The position numbers and the translations under genes are program-made. The notes under the pieces are model-generated. The model was not told the DNA's origin. It made no database searches and saw nothing but the letters and a program-made list of their open reading frames with translations. Positions 45,208 through 57,600 of a DNA stretch of 64,000 nt are shown here, in pieces; within the stretch, counting starts at the first letter, position 1; each line of letters begins with the position of its first letter. This DNA comes from Dactylis glomerata (Eukaryota > Streptophyta > Magnoliopsida > Poales > Poaceae), in NCBI GenBank assembly GCA_007115705.1, contig QXEO01000170.1:372001-436000 (forward strand), read 5' to 3'.

Positions 45208-46298
45208 TAGTGTGCACTCATTCCCATACTATAGCGCATGTTCTAATCTAGATGCGGGCATGGAGATAGGAGGAGTGCGGTCCTAAGTAGTTGGGCTATC
45301 CCTCCCCCCATAATGCCGATAGTAACAAAATCATTCTCTTAATATCATTTTGTGATATGTGAGCTTCAATGATGAGTATTGGTTATGGATCATAGATATA
45401 TCTTCGCGGTCCAATGCCATAACACTCATACATGGTGGCCTTAGCCACCAACCTCTTATTTTGAAGGGTTGATTCATTGCAAACTTTATTTGGATGTTAT
45501 TTGAACTCTCTTTTCCTTTGTCTTTATTTTTGATATGGGAAGGCACTTGAGTTGGTCTTTCGATGATTTCCTGTGTTTTGCAATATCAAGTGCCGAGAAC
45601 CACTCCGTGTTTGTCTTCTATCCTAAGCCTATCTCATCTACAAACATTCCTCTCCATGCACACAAGTCCGGATTCTATCCAGTTTTTCCTGAGCAGAGGA
45701 GTTCCAGGCTGGATTATCTGGGCCACTTCTGGGCTGGATTATCCGAGGGCCGGAATATCTAGTCCAAACTTAGGCCAGATAATCCGGTCCCATGGTCAGT
45801 CCATATAAAAAGGGGGCATCGGGGTGAACTGCTCTCAGAGCCATTTTTTCCACCCCAACCCCCTCTCTCTCCACCGCCGCGTAGAACTCCCCTTCCTCGC
45901 TGGCGCTTCCCCGGCTGCCAGATCCGGCTGATCTCTCAGCCTCGTGCTCTCCTTCACCTCGGGAACAAGTTCCTCCAATGGCTGAGGGTAAATTTCGCAT
46001 CTCCTAACCCTAGTGGTGAAGTTCTTGTGAAATTTATTTGCTTAGATCTTGAAGTTCTAGTTGTTCCCGTGCTTTTTCCTTGGGCCTTGTTGTATACTCT
46101 AGTGATCTACTTAGCCGATCTATGTTTTAGCCATGTTTTTTCAAGATTTGAGAAATTTCTGCAAGGGGCGGATAATCCGGCCCTATTTTGGCTGGATTAT
46201 TTCTTGTGAAATTTATTTTCTTAGATCTTGGAGTTCTAGTTGTTCCCGTGATTTTTCCTTGGGCCTTGTTGTATACTCTAGTGATCTACTTAGCCGAT
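45208..46298 (+). repeat. Element E 3' non-coding region and probable LTR (truncated)
   Basis: After the copia stop there are about 1.1 kb of non-coding sequence with LTR features: a TATA-like ATATAAAAAGG box (45803-45813), a pyrimidine-rich leader, and repeated GGATTATC/GATAATCC words at 45711, 45736, 45777, 46170 and 46191. The exact LTR start is not clear to me. It is cut at about 46298 by element F. A 98-base direct duplication lies at the end (46022-46119 and 46201-46298). Confidence 0.65.
45803..45813 (+). promoter_or_regulatory. TATA-like box in the element E LTR
   Basis: ATATAAAAAGG lies just after a cluster of GGATTATCC-type motifs and before a CT-rich leader (45840-45900). The probable transcription start is about 30 bases downstream. 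Confidence 0.55.
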
Positions 46299-48350
46299 AC
46301 ATTTTGCCCTTGCTCTTGCTCCGGAACACCGCAGTCACCGCGTATGTCGGCCCAGTCCCTAGGACACTGGAGGGAGTCCCCGGGTTATTAGTACTGGCGC
46401 CAGCATCTATCTCCATTGGAACTACTTCTTCTGGGACCGGCAGAACAAATTTGGACGTTGACTCCAGCGAGGGCTTGATGGACGGGTTCCTCAAATGCTC
46501 CAGCGAAATGCCGGGCGGGATTGATTCTATGGATGACCCCAACTTGGACAGAGTGTCGGCTGCATCATTCTGAGCTCGGGGAACATGCCGGAACTCACAA
46601 CCTTCAAAGTAGCCACTGATTTGCTGGACCAGGAAATGATAAGATGCCATATTTGCATCATGCGCATCCCATATGCCGGAACACTGCTGGATTACCAGAT
46701 CTGAATCAACAAAGCACATGATTCGGTGAATGCCTATGTCCTTGGACACTTTCAAACCATGCACAAGTGCCTCATATTCCACCACATTGTTAGACGCTGC
46801 AAAGTGAATCTGCAGAACATATCTCAATTGGTCATTCTTAGGTGAAGTAAGAACTATGCCGGCACCCAAATCATGTATTGTCTTGGACCCATCAAAATGC
46901 AATCTCCGGTAATTTGCATCTGGCAAAGGTGGCTCATACTGTATCTCAGCCCAATCGATGTAGAAATCGCCCAGCACCTGGGACTTGATTGTATCTCTTT
47001 TCTCATACTGAGGTGTATAAGGTGACAGCTCTATTGCCCACTTGGCTATTCGGCCACTGGCGTCTTTGTTGCTTATGATTTCTGAGATAGGGGCCTCTGC
47101 CACTACTTGAATTGGATGCTCCTGGAAGTAATGCTTGAGTTTCTTGGCCGCCATATAGACACCATATGTCATCTTCCGGTAGTGGGGATAATTTTGCTTT
47201 GAGGTGGAAACGACTTCACTCAGATAATATACCAGCCGCTGCACGGATTTGCCTTCTTCCTCTCGCTCCACTACCACTACTACACTGACAACTCTGTTGC
47301 TTGCCGCTATATAGAGCAACATCGGCTCCTTCAGCAAAGGTGATGCCAATATCGACACTGTTGACAACATCTTCTTCAACTCTTTGAAAGCTGTGTCAGC
47401 TTGTGTCGTCCAGACAAATGTGTCGGACTTCTTCATCAACTGATACAGAGGCAATGCTTTCTCTCCTAGCCAGCTTATGAAACGGCTTAGGGATGCGAGG
47501 CATCCAGTGAACTTCTGAACTTCCTTCAGATCTGTCGGCGGCTTCATTCTCTCTATAGCACGAATCTTGCCGGGATTTACCTCAATACCCCGGCTCGAGG
47601 CAAGGAACCCAAGTAACTTGCCCACTGGCACACCAAAGGTACACTTAGCCGGGTTTAGCTTCATTCGGAACCTTCTCAAGTTTGCAAAGGTTTCCCGAAG
47701 ATCATGTATGAGAGTCTAGCTTTCCTTGGTTTTGATGACGACATCGTCGACATAGACCTGCACATTTTTATCTATCTGATCATGCAGACATTTTTGCATA
47801 CACCATTGATAAGTAGCGCCGACATTTCTCAAGCCGAACGGCATAGTGCGATAGCAATAAGCCCCGTACGGGGTAATAAAGGATGTTTTTATTTGATCCG
47901 GCTGATACAAAGGGATCTGGTGGAAACCAGAATATGCATCTACAAACCACAATAGTTCACATCCGGCTGTGGAATCAATCACTTGATCGATCCGAGGGAG
48001 CGTGAATGGATATTTAGGACATGCCTTGTTTAGATTAGTGTAATCAACACACATCCGCCATATCTTGACTATGGCGGGCTCATCTTCTTTTCTACCATGA
48101 CCGGATTAGACAGCCAATCCGGATGCAGCACTTCCATGATAAAGCCGGCAGCTAGGAGCCTGGCCACTTCCTCCCAAATCGCTTTCCTTCTATCATCTGC
48201 AAACCGCTGGAGCGGCTGCTTTACCAGTTTAGCATCCGGCCTTATATGCAGTGAGTGCTAAGCTAGCTCCCTCGGCACACCTTGCAGGTCCTGAGTTGAC
48301 CATGCAAAGATATCTCGATTCTCACGGAGGAACCTGGTGAGCTCGCTTTC
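46299..48350 (-). pseudogene. Element F RT and RNase H domains
   Basis: On the minus strand from 48350: a damaged RT N-terminus, then MCVDYTNLNKACP (near 48050), FVDAYSGFHQI (near 47940), YVDDVVIK (near 47740), a stop near 47716, then LNPAKCTFGV (near 47650) through the native RNase H region. The archaeal-type RNase H (HFDGSK near 46890, VEYEAL, VDSDLVI) keeps the first catalytic Asp that element D has lost. The open stretch 47679-46299 covers about 460 residues. It ends at the junction with E, shortly after a Pro/Ser-rich linker, so integrase is missing. Confidence 0.88.
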
Positions 48351-49070
48351 CTATTTCGGGTCTAAGCCGGAACCTATGAGGGCGTGGCGCTCTAGGAAAA
48401 TTTCATCCAGAGGCACCTTCTTGACCTCCATGGCCACCTGAAAGGAAGTGGTGCCATTCGGATTTGCCATGCCCGGCATAGATTTGCTGGCCACCACTGC
48501 CTCTGCGATTTCCACCACTCGCTTGAGCTTCTTCTTCTCCTCTGCTATGATCAGAGTCTCGGCCAGACTAGACCCAGCTGAGGCGCACGCCATTGAGCGC
48601 TTGTAATCACCAATGATGGTAATCACTCCCTTGGGCCCCGGTATCTTCATCTTCAAATACGCCACATGCGTAGATGCCATGAATTTTGCTAATGCCAGCC
48701 TACCCAGCAATGCATGGTAAGGGCTGTCCGGTTCCACCACCTCGAACTTGAGGTTCTCCACTCTACAGTTATCCCGGTTGACAAACATGACATCTATCCA
48801 GATTTTGCCCATTGGTGCACATGAAAGTCCCGGCACAATGCCATGGAAAGTTGTCGGACTTGGCTCCAGCATATTCTCCTTGATGCCCAACTTCTGCATA
48901 GTAACCTGTTACATGATGTTGATGCTGCTTCCATTGTCAATGAGGACCTTGCTAAACCTCATGTTGTTTGCCGGCCCGACGAATGTTGGATCTATCACTA
49001 GCGCATAACCGCTGGGATTTGGCATAATCTTTGGATGATCCACCCTATCCTAGCCAATAGCGTGGTCCGA
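48351..49070 (-). pseudogene. Element F aspartic protease
   Basis: On the minus strand the active site VLIDNGSSINIM (near 48930) is followed at once by a stop near 48918, then an open stretch with TFHGIVPG, ALLGRLALAKF (near 48700) and KIPGPKGVITI, running to 48351. DNGSS is a usual Tat-lineage variant of the D-T/S-G motif. The stop directly after the active site inactivates it. Confidence 0.82.
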
Positions 49071-51721
49071 CTAGTACATCAGTCTTGGCACCACCGGCAT
49101 AACGGCGTTCACCTTTAAGCTCCACCGGTACAGACTCTGATTGTCTGTCTTCTCAGTCTCAAAGACCATGTAACTCTGATCGGGATCTTTATACTCATTC
49201 CAGCCCTCTGCTGGGCCACCGCCATAGAACTCTGGGTTGTAGTTATGCTCAACTTGATGAACGTCGGCATTTCCACCGTTGTTCTGATTCCCGGGATTAG
49301 CCGGCCTGGGTGGTACTGCAACTATATTCGCACCTGTCAGCGGCGATGGAGCTGCCAGGACAGGTGGCCTAGCCGGCCCAAAGGGACCTGCATGACCCGC
49401 CAATATGTCATCTAACCATGAACAGTTTCTGGTCAAATGATTTGCCGGCTTATCCGGCTAGAAAGTATGGAAGCAACATGGCTTGTCCATAGCTAGACCC
49501 ACGGTATACTTCGGCCACTATTTTTTCTGGCCAGCACCGACATTCTTATTGACCCACACATTTTTCTTCTGCCACGGCTGCGCTTGCTGCTGCGGTGGCT
49601 ATTGCTGCTGAGTTTGCTGCTGCGGCTGCTAATAGCCCTCATATCTCGGGCGCTGGCTACTGCAGGCGCCTGCTTGCTCTTGCTCTACGGCCGCCACCTG
49701 GGACGAACCGTACCGATAATCCGGCCTATCATCTCTTCTGTTGTTCTGGTTATCAGGGCGATAGAACTGCCCTGATGCACTGGCACCACTGTTGTTCCGC
49801 TGACCTTGCCCTGACCTGATGAGGCAAGTGTGGGCTGCATTGGATCTCCCAACGCATAACTGTCAGCAATCTTTATTTTCTCAGCCAAAGTGGCCGGCAT
49901 ATCTCTCTGGAGTTTCTGGCACAGCATGGTGCCATGCTGGCACCCCTGAGCAAATCACATGATGGCCTGTGATTCCACAACTCCTTCACATGAATTGCGC
50001 ATCGTGCACCACCTAGTAAGGTAGTCACGGTCTGTCTCGTAGTCTCCTTGCCGGCAGTTAGCTAGCTGCTGCTGGCGGTTGGGTCTCTTGTAGGTACTGG
50101 TGAAGTTGGACACAAACTGCTCATCAAAATCCATCCAGCCATTGATACTTCCAGCTGGCAAGTCATTCAGCTATATCCTAGCTGGCCCTTCAAGCATCTG
50201 CGACACATAGCGCACCGCCCACCGAAGGTTTCCTCCGGCGATGTTCACTGCAGTGGAGTAATCCTCCAACCATTCTTCCAGCTTTGTACTGCCGTTGTAT
50301 CTCCTCGCGCCACGCGCAAGCTGAAAGAACTGAGGTGCCGACTCACCCATAATCCGGGGTCCAAAGCACATGTGACCCGGAGCTCCTTGCCTTTCCACCA
50401 ACTCTGTCTGGTATATTCTGTCCAACTTGAAGCGTGCATCATCCGAGCCCAGGGACCGAGGTCCTAGCCGGGAGGCAATTGGGCCCGGAATCATGTTTTG
50501 CTGCTGCGCCGGCTGGTCTTGCTGGTATTGCTCATACTGCTGGTTCTGCTGATGCTGCTGTTGCTGAGGTTGCTGGTATCATGTCCTCGCAAGGGCAGAA
50601 TTTCCATCATCTTCCCGATGTCTCGGCTGGCCTTCTCCTTGATGCTGCTCCGCGTACCTGGCACCTTGTTGTTGCTGATGCTCAACGTGTGCCGGATACC
50701 GGGGAAGGTTGTTATTCTGGCCACCACTAGCCGAGCGTGCTCCTTGCCCGGTCGGATAGTTCTGGCCGGCACTCTTGTTGCCGACATGCCGGTCACCTTG
50801 GCCGGCATTTCCCTGCGTCATCGCCAGCTTCCCGGTGATTGCCGGATCATACACCTGGATCTGCTTGTCCCGACGACCAAAGGTTACACTTCCGGCACGC
50901 CGGGCGCTATGATGCGGGGACGAGGCTTGGCCCCTCGACCTCACGCCAGCACCACCCACCGACGCAATGTACTGGGACATGCCGGCACTCGGATTCACCC
51001 TCTTAAAGGCCTCCTGCTGCTTACTAGCTTCAGACAAAATATGGTTAAGCCGGGCTTGCTACTCACGCAGTGCTTCACCGGATAAACTAGACAATTCCTT
51101 AGCTACCTCTGCTGCTGCTCTAAGGTTCTTTACTGGCGAGCTATATATCGGCTTAGGGCATGCCGGCACAATACTGGTAGCACTATGAGCTCTAGTTCTA
51201 GTATCCTTGTCTAGCTCAGTATTTAGATCTCTACCTCTAGTTCTAACCTCGTCTATTCGGCTAGGCCGGCTTACAACAGGAGTAAAACCTTGGGCAGCCT
51301 CATACTCACGTAGCTCGCGGTTGAACCTGTCCCACTCCTGCTGCATGACCAGGGCCTCACCAAAGAGGGCCTGACGCGTCCCCTCCAGGATCTCCTTCGC
51401 TTGCTCTGGATCATCGTCGGACTGCACCTGCTCGAGAAGTTGGTTGATGATGGGAATCAGGGGCTGGTCCCTAGCCGACACGCCGGATGTGCCGGCCAGG
51501 TTCTCCGCCCTCTCTAGTGGCGAACACGCTGACCTCTTCGTCCTCTCCGGCTCCGGAGGGACATCAGCTGCAGCTCCTTTGCTGGCACCACCAGCCGGCG
51601 GCGCAGCAGGAGCAGTCATCATGACCTCTGCCGACTCTACTGGGCGAGCGCTACACCCAGCACGAGCTAGCATATGCGATGGAGGATCGCCGCCACCAGC
51701 ACTTGCTCCGGGTACCTGCAA
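49071..51721 (-). pseudogene. Element F gag
   Basis: On the minus strand from 51721: an Ala/Pro-rich start, a coiled-coil-like acidic part (LLEQVQSDDDPEQ), an Arg/Ser part, a Gln-rich low-complexity stretch (about 50500-50590, from TGCTG repeats), then the gag core (LEEWLEDYS near 50270; FDEQFVSNFTSTYKRP near 50110; DRDYLTRW near 50020), and a final part near 49436-49071 with HLTRNCSWLDD. The core keeps one frame from 51721 to 49685 with stops near 51057, 50579, 50170 and 49954. Later parts are in another frame. Confidence 0.8.
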
Positions 51722-51929
51722 GCTCTCTCAGTCCCCACATACACCTCGTGGGAACCGAAGGAGATGATCCGGCCATTCCTGGGGAAAGGCCGGCCGCCGA
51801 AACAATCGGCGTTGTCGGTGACGAAGCTGAGCGAGCCAAGCCTTTGGACGAGGCCAGAGACCATGCGCTCTCCTGACGAAGCTATCACTGATCCCGTCCG
51901 AATGAAGACTCCAGCCAGTGCATCGATCT

Positions 51930-51949
51930 GCCCCACGGTGGGCACCAAA
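51930..51949 (-). other. Primer-binding site of element F
   Basis: On the minus strand TGGTGCCCACCGTGGGGC follows the LTR end TGATGACA by about two bases. It resembles the D site in its second half; the tRNA is not identified. Confidence 0.6.
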
Positions 51950-51991
51950 TGTCATCAGTGGTGAAACAACATATGCCATGGGATGGCTTCA

Positions 51992-52825
51992 GGAGCACTG
52001 GTCGTGCACCCAATGAAGATGGAAAATATTGATTACTTATCAAGAGAATCGTTGACTTCATTGTCAAAAATATTGAACAAATTAACTCACTAATTCACTC
52101 CCATCGGGAGGGATTTCTGACTAGTTGAAGAAAAACAACCTGAAGATTTTGGGTATTGAAATAGCCAAACAAGGCTCACGACAAACTCATGATTCTCAAG
52201 CCGCGTCGTCGCGATAAAAAGCTTGAATGCTGTGGTCGCAAAGGTAATGAAGGTAAGAACTCAGGATCCGTCCTGCATGGCCTAGTATACGCACATGAAT
52301 GCACTCTGCTAATAAAATTCCGTATCCACAATGCGAAGAAAAATCCCGGTGGACGCACTAGATACCCAGAGAAATACTGTAATCCTATCTTTGGAAGTCC
52401 TAAATGCGGCAACAGACTAGGTTACGCCAGGATCCGGATTCAAGTCCGGGGGCTTGAGTTCGAAGTAGGTAACAAGTTTCTGCTCAGGCAGTTAACTGGT
52501 CTCCTGATCTGTTAGAAGTGCCAGACTTGTTAACCAAAATCCCCCTGAGAAATAAATAATATGAATTGTTTGATGAATATAGGGAAAAAGACGATGGCGG
52601 AGATTGATCAAGTCGAAGATATAAAGATTTGAGATTCAACCCGAATCTACAATTCTGGTAGAATCTCGGGGGCTACTGCCAAGGGTATAGCTAATAAGGC
52701 CCATTATCTTGGTACCCCTGGGGCCCGTTAGGTAGGCCCAAGCATAGACGTAGTCAAAATACAAAATGATATCGTATACAAACATTGTAATTTGTATTGA
52801 ACCCGACCGGATCCTCGAGACTTGG
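51992..52825 (+). mobile_element. Element G (relative of D): 3' non-coding region and first part of 3' LTR
   Basis: Plus-strand sequence matching D's 3' region (32250-32922) with CCCATCGGGAG, GGATCCGTCCTG and AATCTCGGGGGCTAC, followed by an LTR that starts TGCCAAGGGTATAGC at 52677. The LTR is split at 52825 by solo LTR H and resumes at 54449. No coding part of G is present, and its left junction with F near 51992 is uncertain. Confidence 0.82.
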
Positions 52826-54443
52826 TGATACGTCTCAAACGTATCTATAATTTTTGATGCTCCATGCTTGTTTATACATCATTTGCTTTGTGTTTTGTTA
52901 CACTTCGTGGCATTTTTATGCATTTTTAGAACTAACCTACTAACGAGATGCCACAGTGCCAGTTCCCTATTTTCTGCTGTTTTTGTGTTTCAGAAAAGCT
53001 ACATGAGAAATATTCTCAGAATTGGACGAAACAAAAGCCAAACCTTCTATTTTTCCCGAAGCGTCACAAAGTCCGAAGATGAGACGGAGGGGGGCCAGAG
53101 GCTAGGCTCACACTAGGGCGGCGTGGCCTAGCCCCTGGCCGCGCCACCAGGGGTGAGACCAGCTGGTCCACCTCCTGACGCCCCCTTCCGCTTATATATT
53201 CCCCTCGATAGGAGAAACCTAAGGGATGGATCGCTTTTCGTCGAAACATAGTGCAAGCCGCCACCGTCGTCGTCACGAGATCGGGAGGACCCAGGAGCTC
53301 TTCCTGGCACCCTGCCGGAGGCCTTCTCCACCACCATGGTCGCCTCCGGAGTGATGTGTGAGTAGTCTACCTTGGACTACGGGTCCATAGAAGTAGCTAG
53401 ATGGTCATCTCCTCCACAATGTGCTTCATATTTAGATCTTGTGAGCTGCCTATCATGATCAAGATCATCTTTATGTAATTCTACATGTTGTGTTTGTTGG
53501 GATCCGATGAGTATTGGTACTATGTTAAGTTGATGTGCTGAATATTATCTTTATGTTATCTCTATGTTGTTTATGATCTTGCATGCTCTCTGTTGCTAGT
53601 AGATATCTTGGCCGAGTAGATGCTAGTGACTCCAAGAGGGAGTATTTATGCTCGATAGTTGGGTTTATGCCTCTAGTAATCTGGGGGAGTGACAAAAACT
53701 TCTAAGGTTGTAGATGTTCTGTTGCCACTAGGGACAAAACAACATTCTTGTGTCCAAGGACATTTGCATTGTTTACATTATGCACTTTGCTTAAGGCGAT
53801 AATCTGTTGTGCGCAACTTAATACCCGATGTTTGCTCGGACGACATTTGGAGGGTGGATTATTAGTCATAGATGCAGTTGGATTACAGTCTATGTATTTT
53901 ATCGTAATGCCCAGAGTGAATCTCATAGTGATCCTCATGACATATGTACGCTATTTTTACTCTATCAATTGCCCAACTGTAATTTGTTTACCCAGCATGT
54001 TATTTATCTTATAGAAGCACACCACTAATGAACTGTGGACCCCGGTCCAATTTCCTTTATATTGCTATTACTGTTTACTTTTACTTGCTTATTTACATTC
54101 TTGCATACTATTACCTTTTACCACTCGATACACTTAATCCTTTGTTTATAGCAAACCGGTGAGATTGACAACCTCATCGTAAGTTGGGGCAAAGTACTTG
54201 GTTGTGTTGTGTGCAGGTTCCACGTTGCTGCTAGGTGAAGAAGCTCCTACGTCAACTATGCACCAGTATCTTTCTGGCGCCATTGTCCAGAGTGTCGTGA
54301 AGCTAGCAAGCATCACCTTCTGAAGTTTGGCTTTCTCCTACTAGTTCGATAAACCTTGGTTTCACAACTGAGGGAAACTTGCTGCTGTGCTCATCATACC
54401 TTCCTCTTGGGGTTCCCAACTGGGTGCTTAACACGCACTATCA
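52826..54443 (+). repeat. Solo Athila-type LTR H, inserted in the G LTR
   Basis: 1618 bp starting TGATACGTCTCAAACG and ending CGCACTATCA, with target duplication CTTGG (52821-52825 and 54444-54448). It follows the B LTR throughout, including the GC hairpin (53116-53148), but is diverged and shorter at its 3' end. No internal sequence is present, so it is a solo LTR left by recombination between two LTRs. Confidence 0.88.
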
Positions 54444-54448
54444 CTTGG

Positions 54449-54642
54449 CCACCTATATATAGGGGCCAGGAGAGGCCGGCCAGGGGTAGATTGAGATTGA
54501 GCCAATTGAGTACTACGCTTATTCTCGATACACACCAAACTTTGCATCGTTTGTCTGCTCTTTACCTTCGATTTCATCCGACGCCCTCTTCCCCTGATTT
54601 TAAGTCCTTCATCTAGGACATTTGCCGAGTTAACCCTCGTCA
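54449..54642 (+). repeat. Element G 3' LTR, last part
   Basis: CCACCTATATATAGGGGCC to AACCCTCGTCA, matching 24565-24748 of the D LTR. It includes the TATATATA box. Confidence 0.88.
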
Positions 54643-57600
54643 CCAAGAGTGTGTGGTGATGCATCAGGCTCAACCTCTTGTGCTAGAACAAGCTTGGTGG
54701 CATTAGGAGAGTAAACTAAATTATCTACATCCGTTTCTACATCAAGTTCTACACCTACTGTCTTAGCAATATGCAAGAAATTAGGGTCTGATAAGGGGGA
54801 AAAGGAGTTAGAGCAAGACTATTTTTTTTTGCATACCTTGAGTGGTTTCGGGTTGAGGGAGCTCCAGGTTCTGCTTCATCTTGTTCCCCTGTGCTTGTTC
54901 CATAATGGTGTGGACATGTGCTTTTACTCTTGTGTTCTGCCTAGTGCCATGAGTTGGCCCCCACTTGGTGTTCTGTTTCAAAATTTTGTTCACTACTATC
55001 GTCTTGAGTTCAAATAACCTTTTCCTTGCTTCATCATCCTCATTAGCTATAGTGTTCTATAAAATAGCTTGGGCATATGACATTGGTTGAACAGCAGCAA
55101 CTTGTAGTTGTGTACCGCTTCCTTCATAGAACTCTTCCCCTGAGACCTCCATCCCTATGCAGTATTGTTCGTGCTCGTCTACTATTTCCATGTTCCTTAC
55201 CAGATTAAAGCATTGTTGTTTGCAGATTGTTTCATCCTAGACCCAAGACAACACGTCCTTTGTGATATCAAGCATCTGATCGTCCAGTTTTTCCTTGAGA
55301 AGGCTAATGGCAGAAAAACATTCTTCATGCCCAGCAGCTGAGTTGAAGTGTTGCCAGGTACAGTTTTATTGGAGTTTTGATTGTTTGTTGAGCTACCATT
55401 TGATCCAATTGACGGTGGAGGCTGAGGCCCAGCACTGTGGTCAGAGTCCTCCTTGCTTGATCCAGTGCCAGAATTTGGTCCATTACCTCCCTGTCCACCT
55501 CCCATTGAATCATCAGCATTGTCTGAACCTGGTAACAGAGTAGGCTCCTCAACTGTAATTGTCAGAGGTCTCCTGTTATCCCAAACAACTTTCTAGTGGG
55601 AATTTTTGAGACATCCCTGCATTTGACTTTCACCCTGACTACCTCAGTAATGTTGTGGCACCTACTCTTCCAGTCTACATCTTGCAAAATTCCAAAGGCT
55701 GATGTGAACTGATCAAGTACATCCCACTCACACCAATCTGGTTGCAAGCCCCTTAACTGAATCCAAACATCATGCATTTCAACATAGATGTCCAAGTCTC
55801 CCTTCCAAACCTCTACTTTGACTGGCACACCTTCTTTAGCTAGCCCAAAACTAGGATACCCTGCCACATCTACCACATCAATGTGTGGGGGGAACTTGAC
55901 TAGAAAGTTCTAGGTGTCCAACTGTCTTATCTACCACGGCCAGTTAGTCCTATAGATCACTACAAACTCTCTAGCTAACTGCTCCTTTGAATTTTTACCA
56001 TATTCTGTAGAACACAACCCACATTCTTGGTTGCATTGTTTTGCACTGTCTTAGCTCGCAGCTCAATGTGGTAAAAGTCTAATCCTGTTGTAGCACTGCC
56101 AATGTACCTTGCAGTTGAGTGGGCATGTCTTCTAACAGGGTAGTCCTCCACCTCATGGTTCACCTTCTTGCAAATGAAACAAGCCTTGGGCAGAGAACAT
56201 TTACCAGTGCTGTGCCCTGGCTCCCCACAGTTGTAGTAGATGGCATTCTCATAGGAAGGGTTCTTATTTCCTCCCAAGAGATTTTGAGCCACAACAGTTG
56301 CCTCTACATGTTGGGGTGCCTTGTTTTTTCCCTTCTGATTGGTACGAGCCACTGGCCTAGCTGTGTTAGGCGTTGCAGCTGCTGTTGGCCTCCTAGAGTC
56401 TGTTGCATCTGCTGGTGCTGCATCATTGCAATTGGTGGGGGAGGACCATCCCAACTGCTATGGTTCTGCCATTGGTTGGGGAATTGTGGGAAAGGGCCTC
56501 TAGGGAAAGGCTACGGGTAGAAACCCCATGGCGGTTGCCCCTGAAATCCAAAGCCAGGAGGGGGAGGGAAACCAAACTGATGTGGGTGTTGGTCAAACTG
56601 ATCCTGCTGCTGGTTGTTCCCTCTCCCCCTCCACTTCCTCTTCCCCTTCCTCTCGCACGATCTGCCATCTCTATCCTCTCTAGAATTTGACTGAGTGGGG
56701 GAGATTTCTTACACCCAAATAGTTTTAATTCAGCAGCATGAACTCGAGGCTCCCTCAAGATGGCTGGAAAGAAATCCTCGATGGCGAAGGAGCGAGATTC
56801 TAGCAAATCTCGTCTAACCCAAACCTGGCGGCGAGGGTGAGGAACCCTAGTAGCATCGGGTGGAGGAGAAGCCCACAACTGCCTATAAAAGGCATCTTCG
56901 TTCTCATGTTCCTCATGGTGGGACCCAGCGTCTAGTACAGAGACGTCTTTCCTAACCCGCCATTGACTGGTTCTGCTACCTTTTGAATAGCTTGCTTTCC
57001 CTCTCTGAACCGTTTCCTCCGAGGACGACGACGCTATGTATCGAGAGCCTTGCAAGCTTGGGAAATCATCCCATTCTCTGCATCGAGCCTTTTGATAACT
57101 GAATCTATACTGGAGAGCCTCTCTACACTCTATTTTGGTCCCGTGATGAAGGTGAAACCACCCTATACTGCAAAATCGACAACTACTGCATCTGTTCGAA
57201 CAACACCTCTGACCCTATCTGGCGACTGAATTGGGGAATCTTCCCAAGAGCAAACTGAACTAGTATCAGCGACTGATTGAGACTCAACAACCAATTGAGA
57301 AGATGAAGCCCCAGAAATCTTCTCCTCGCCCACCATTTGCATTACTGTGGTGGGGGAAGGGGAAGGAAGGGGTGAATTGGCCACATCTGACTCTGATTCT
57401 GGCCACCAAATCTCGCTGCAAGGGCTTCCAGATCCCTCCAGAGGATTCACTGCTTCCTAAGCCCTCTCCATGAGCCGATTTGCTGTGCTCTCCCTCAACT
57501 CCAGGAAGCCAACGAATCTGAAGGTGATGTTGCGCTTCATCAGCAGAACCGCGCCCCTTCTCCTGGAGTCCACCGCCAACCGCCACAACTCCGCCGATGT

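Larger units (their letters stand above)
46299..51950 (-). mobile_element. Tat-lineage Ty3-gypsy element F, minus strand, truncated and decayed
   Basis: On the minus strand this reads: a short LTR end TGATGACA, primer site, gag, protease, RT, RNase H and archaeal-type RNase H, then it breaks off before integrase at 46299, where E sequence begins. At its other end an LTR remnant of only about 40 bases (51950-51991) seems to join G. Both ends are therefore truncated, and no target duplication is visible. Many stops and frame changes mark it as older than D, though it belongs to the same broad lineage. Confidence 0.85.

Noticed and set aside
49584..51085. Plus-strand ORFs rich in Leu and Ala opposite F gag
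   Set aside because: They are the complement of Gln- and Gly-rich gag codons; F motifs are clearly on the minus strand.
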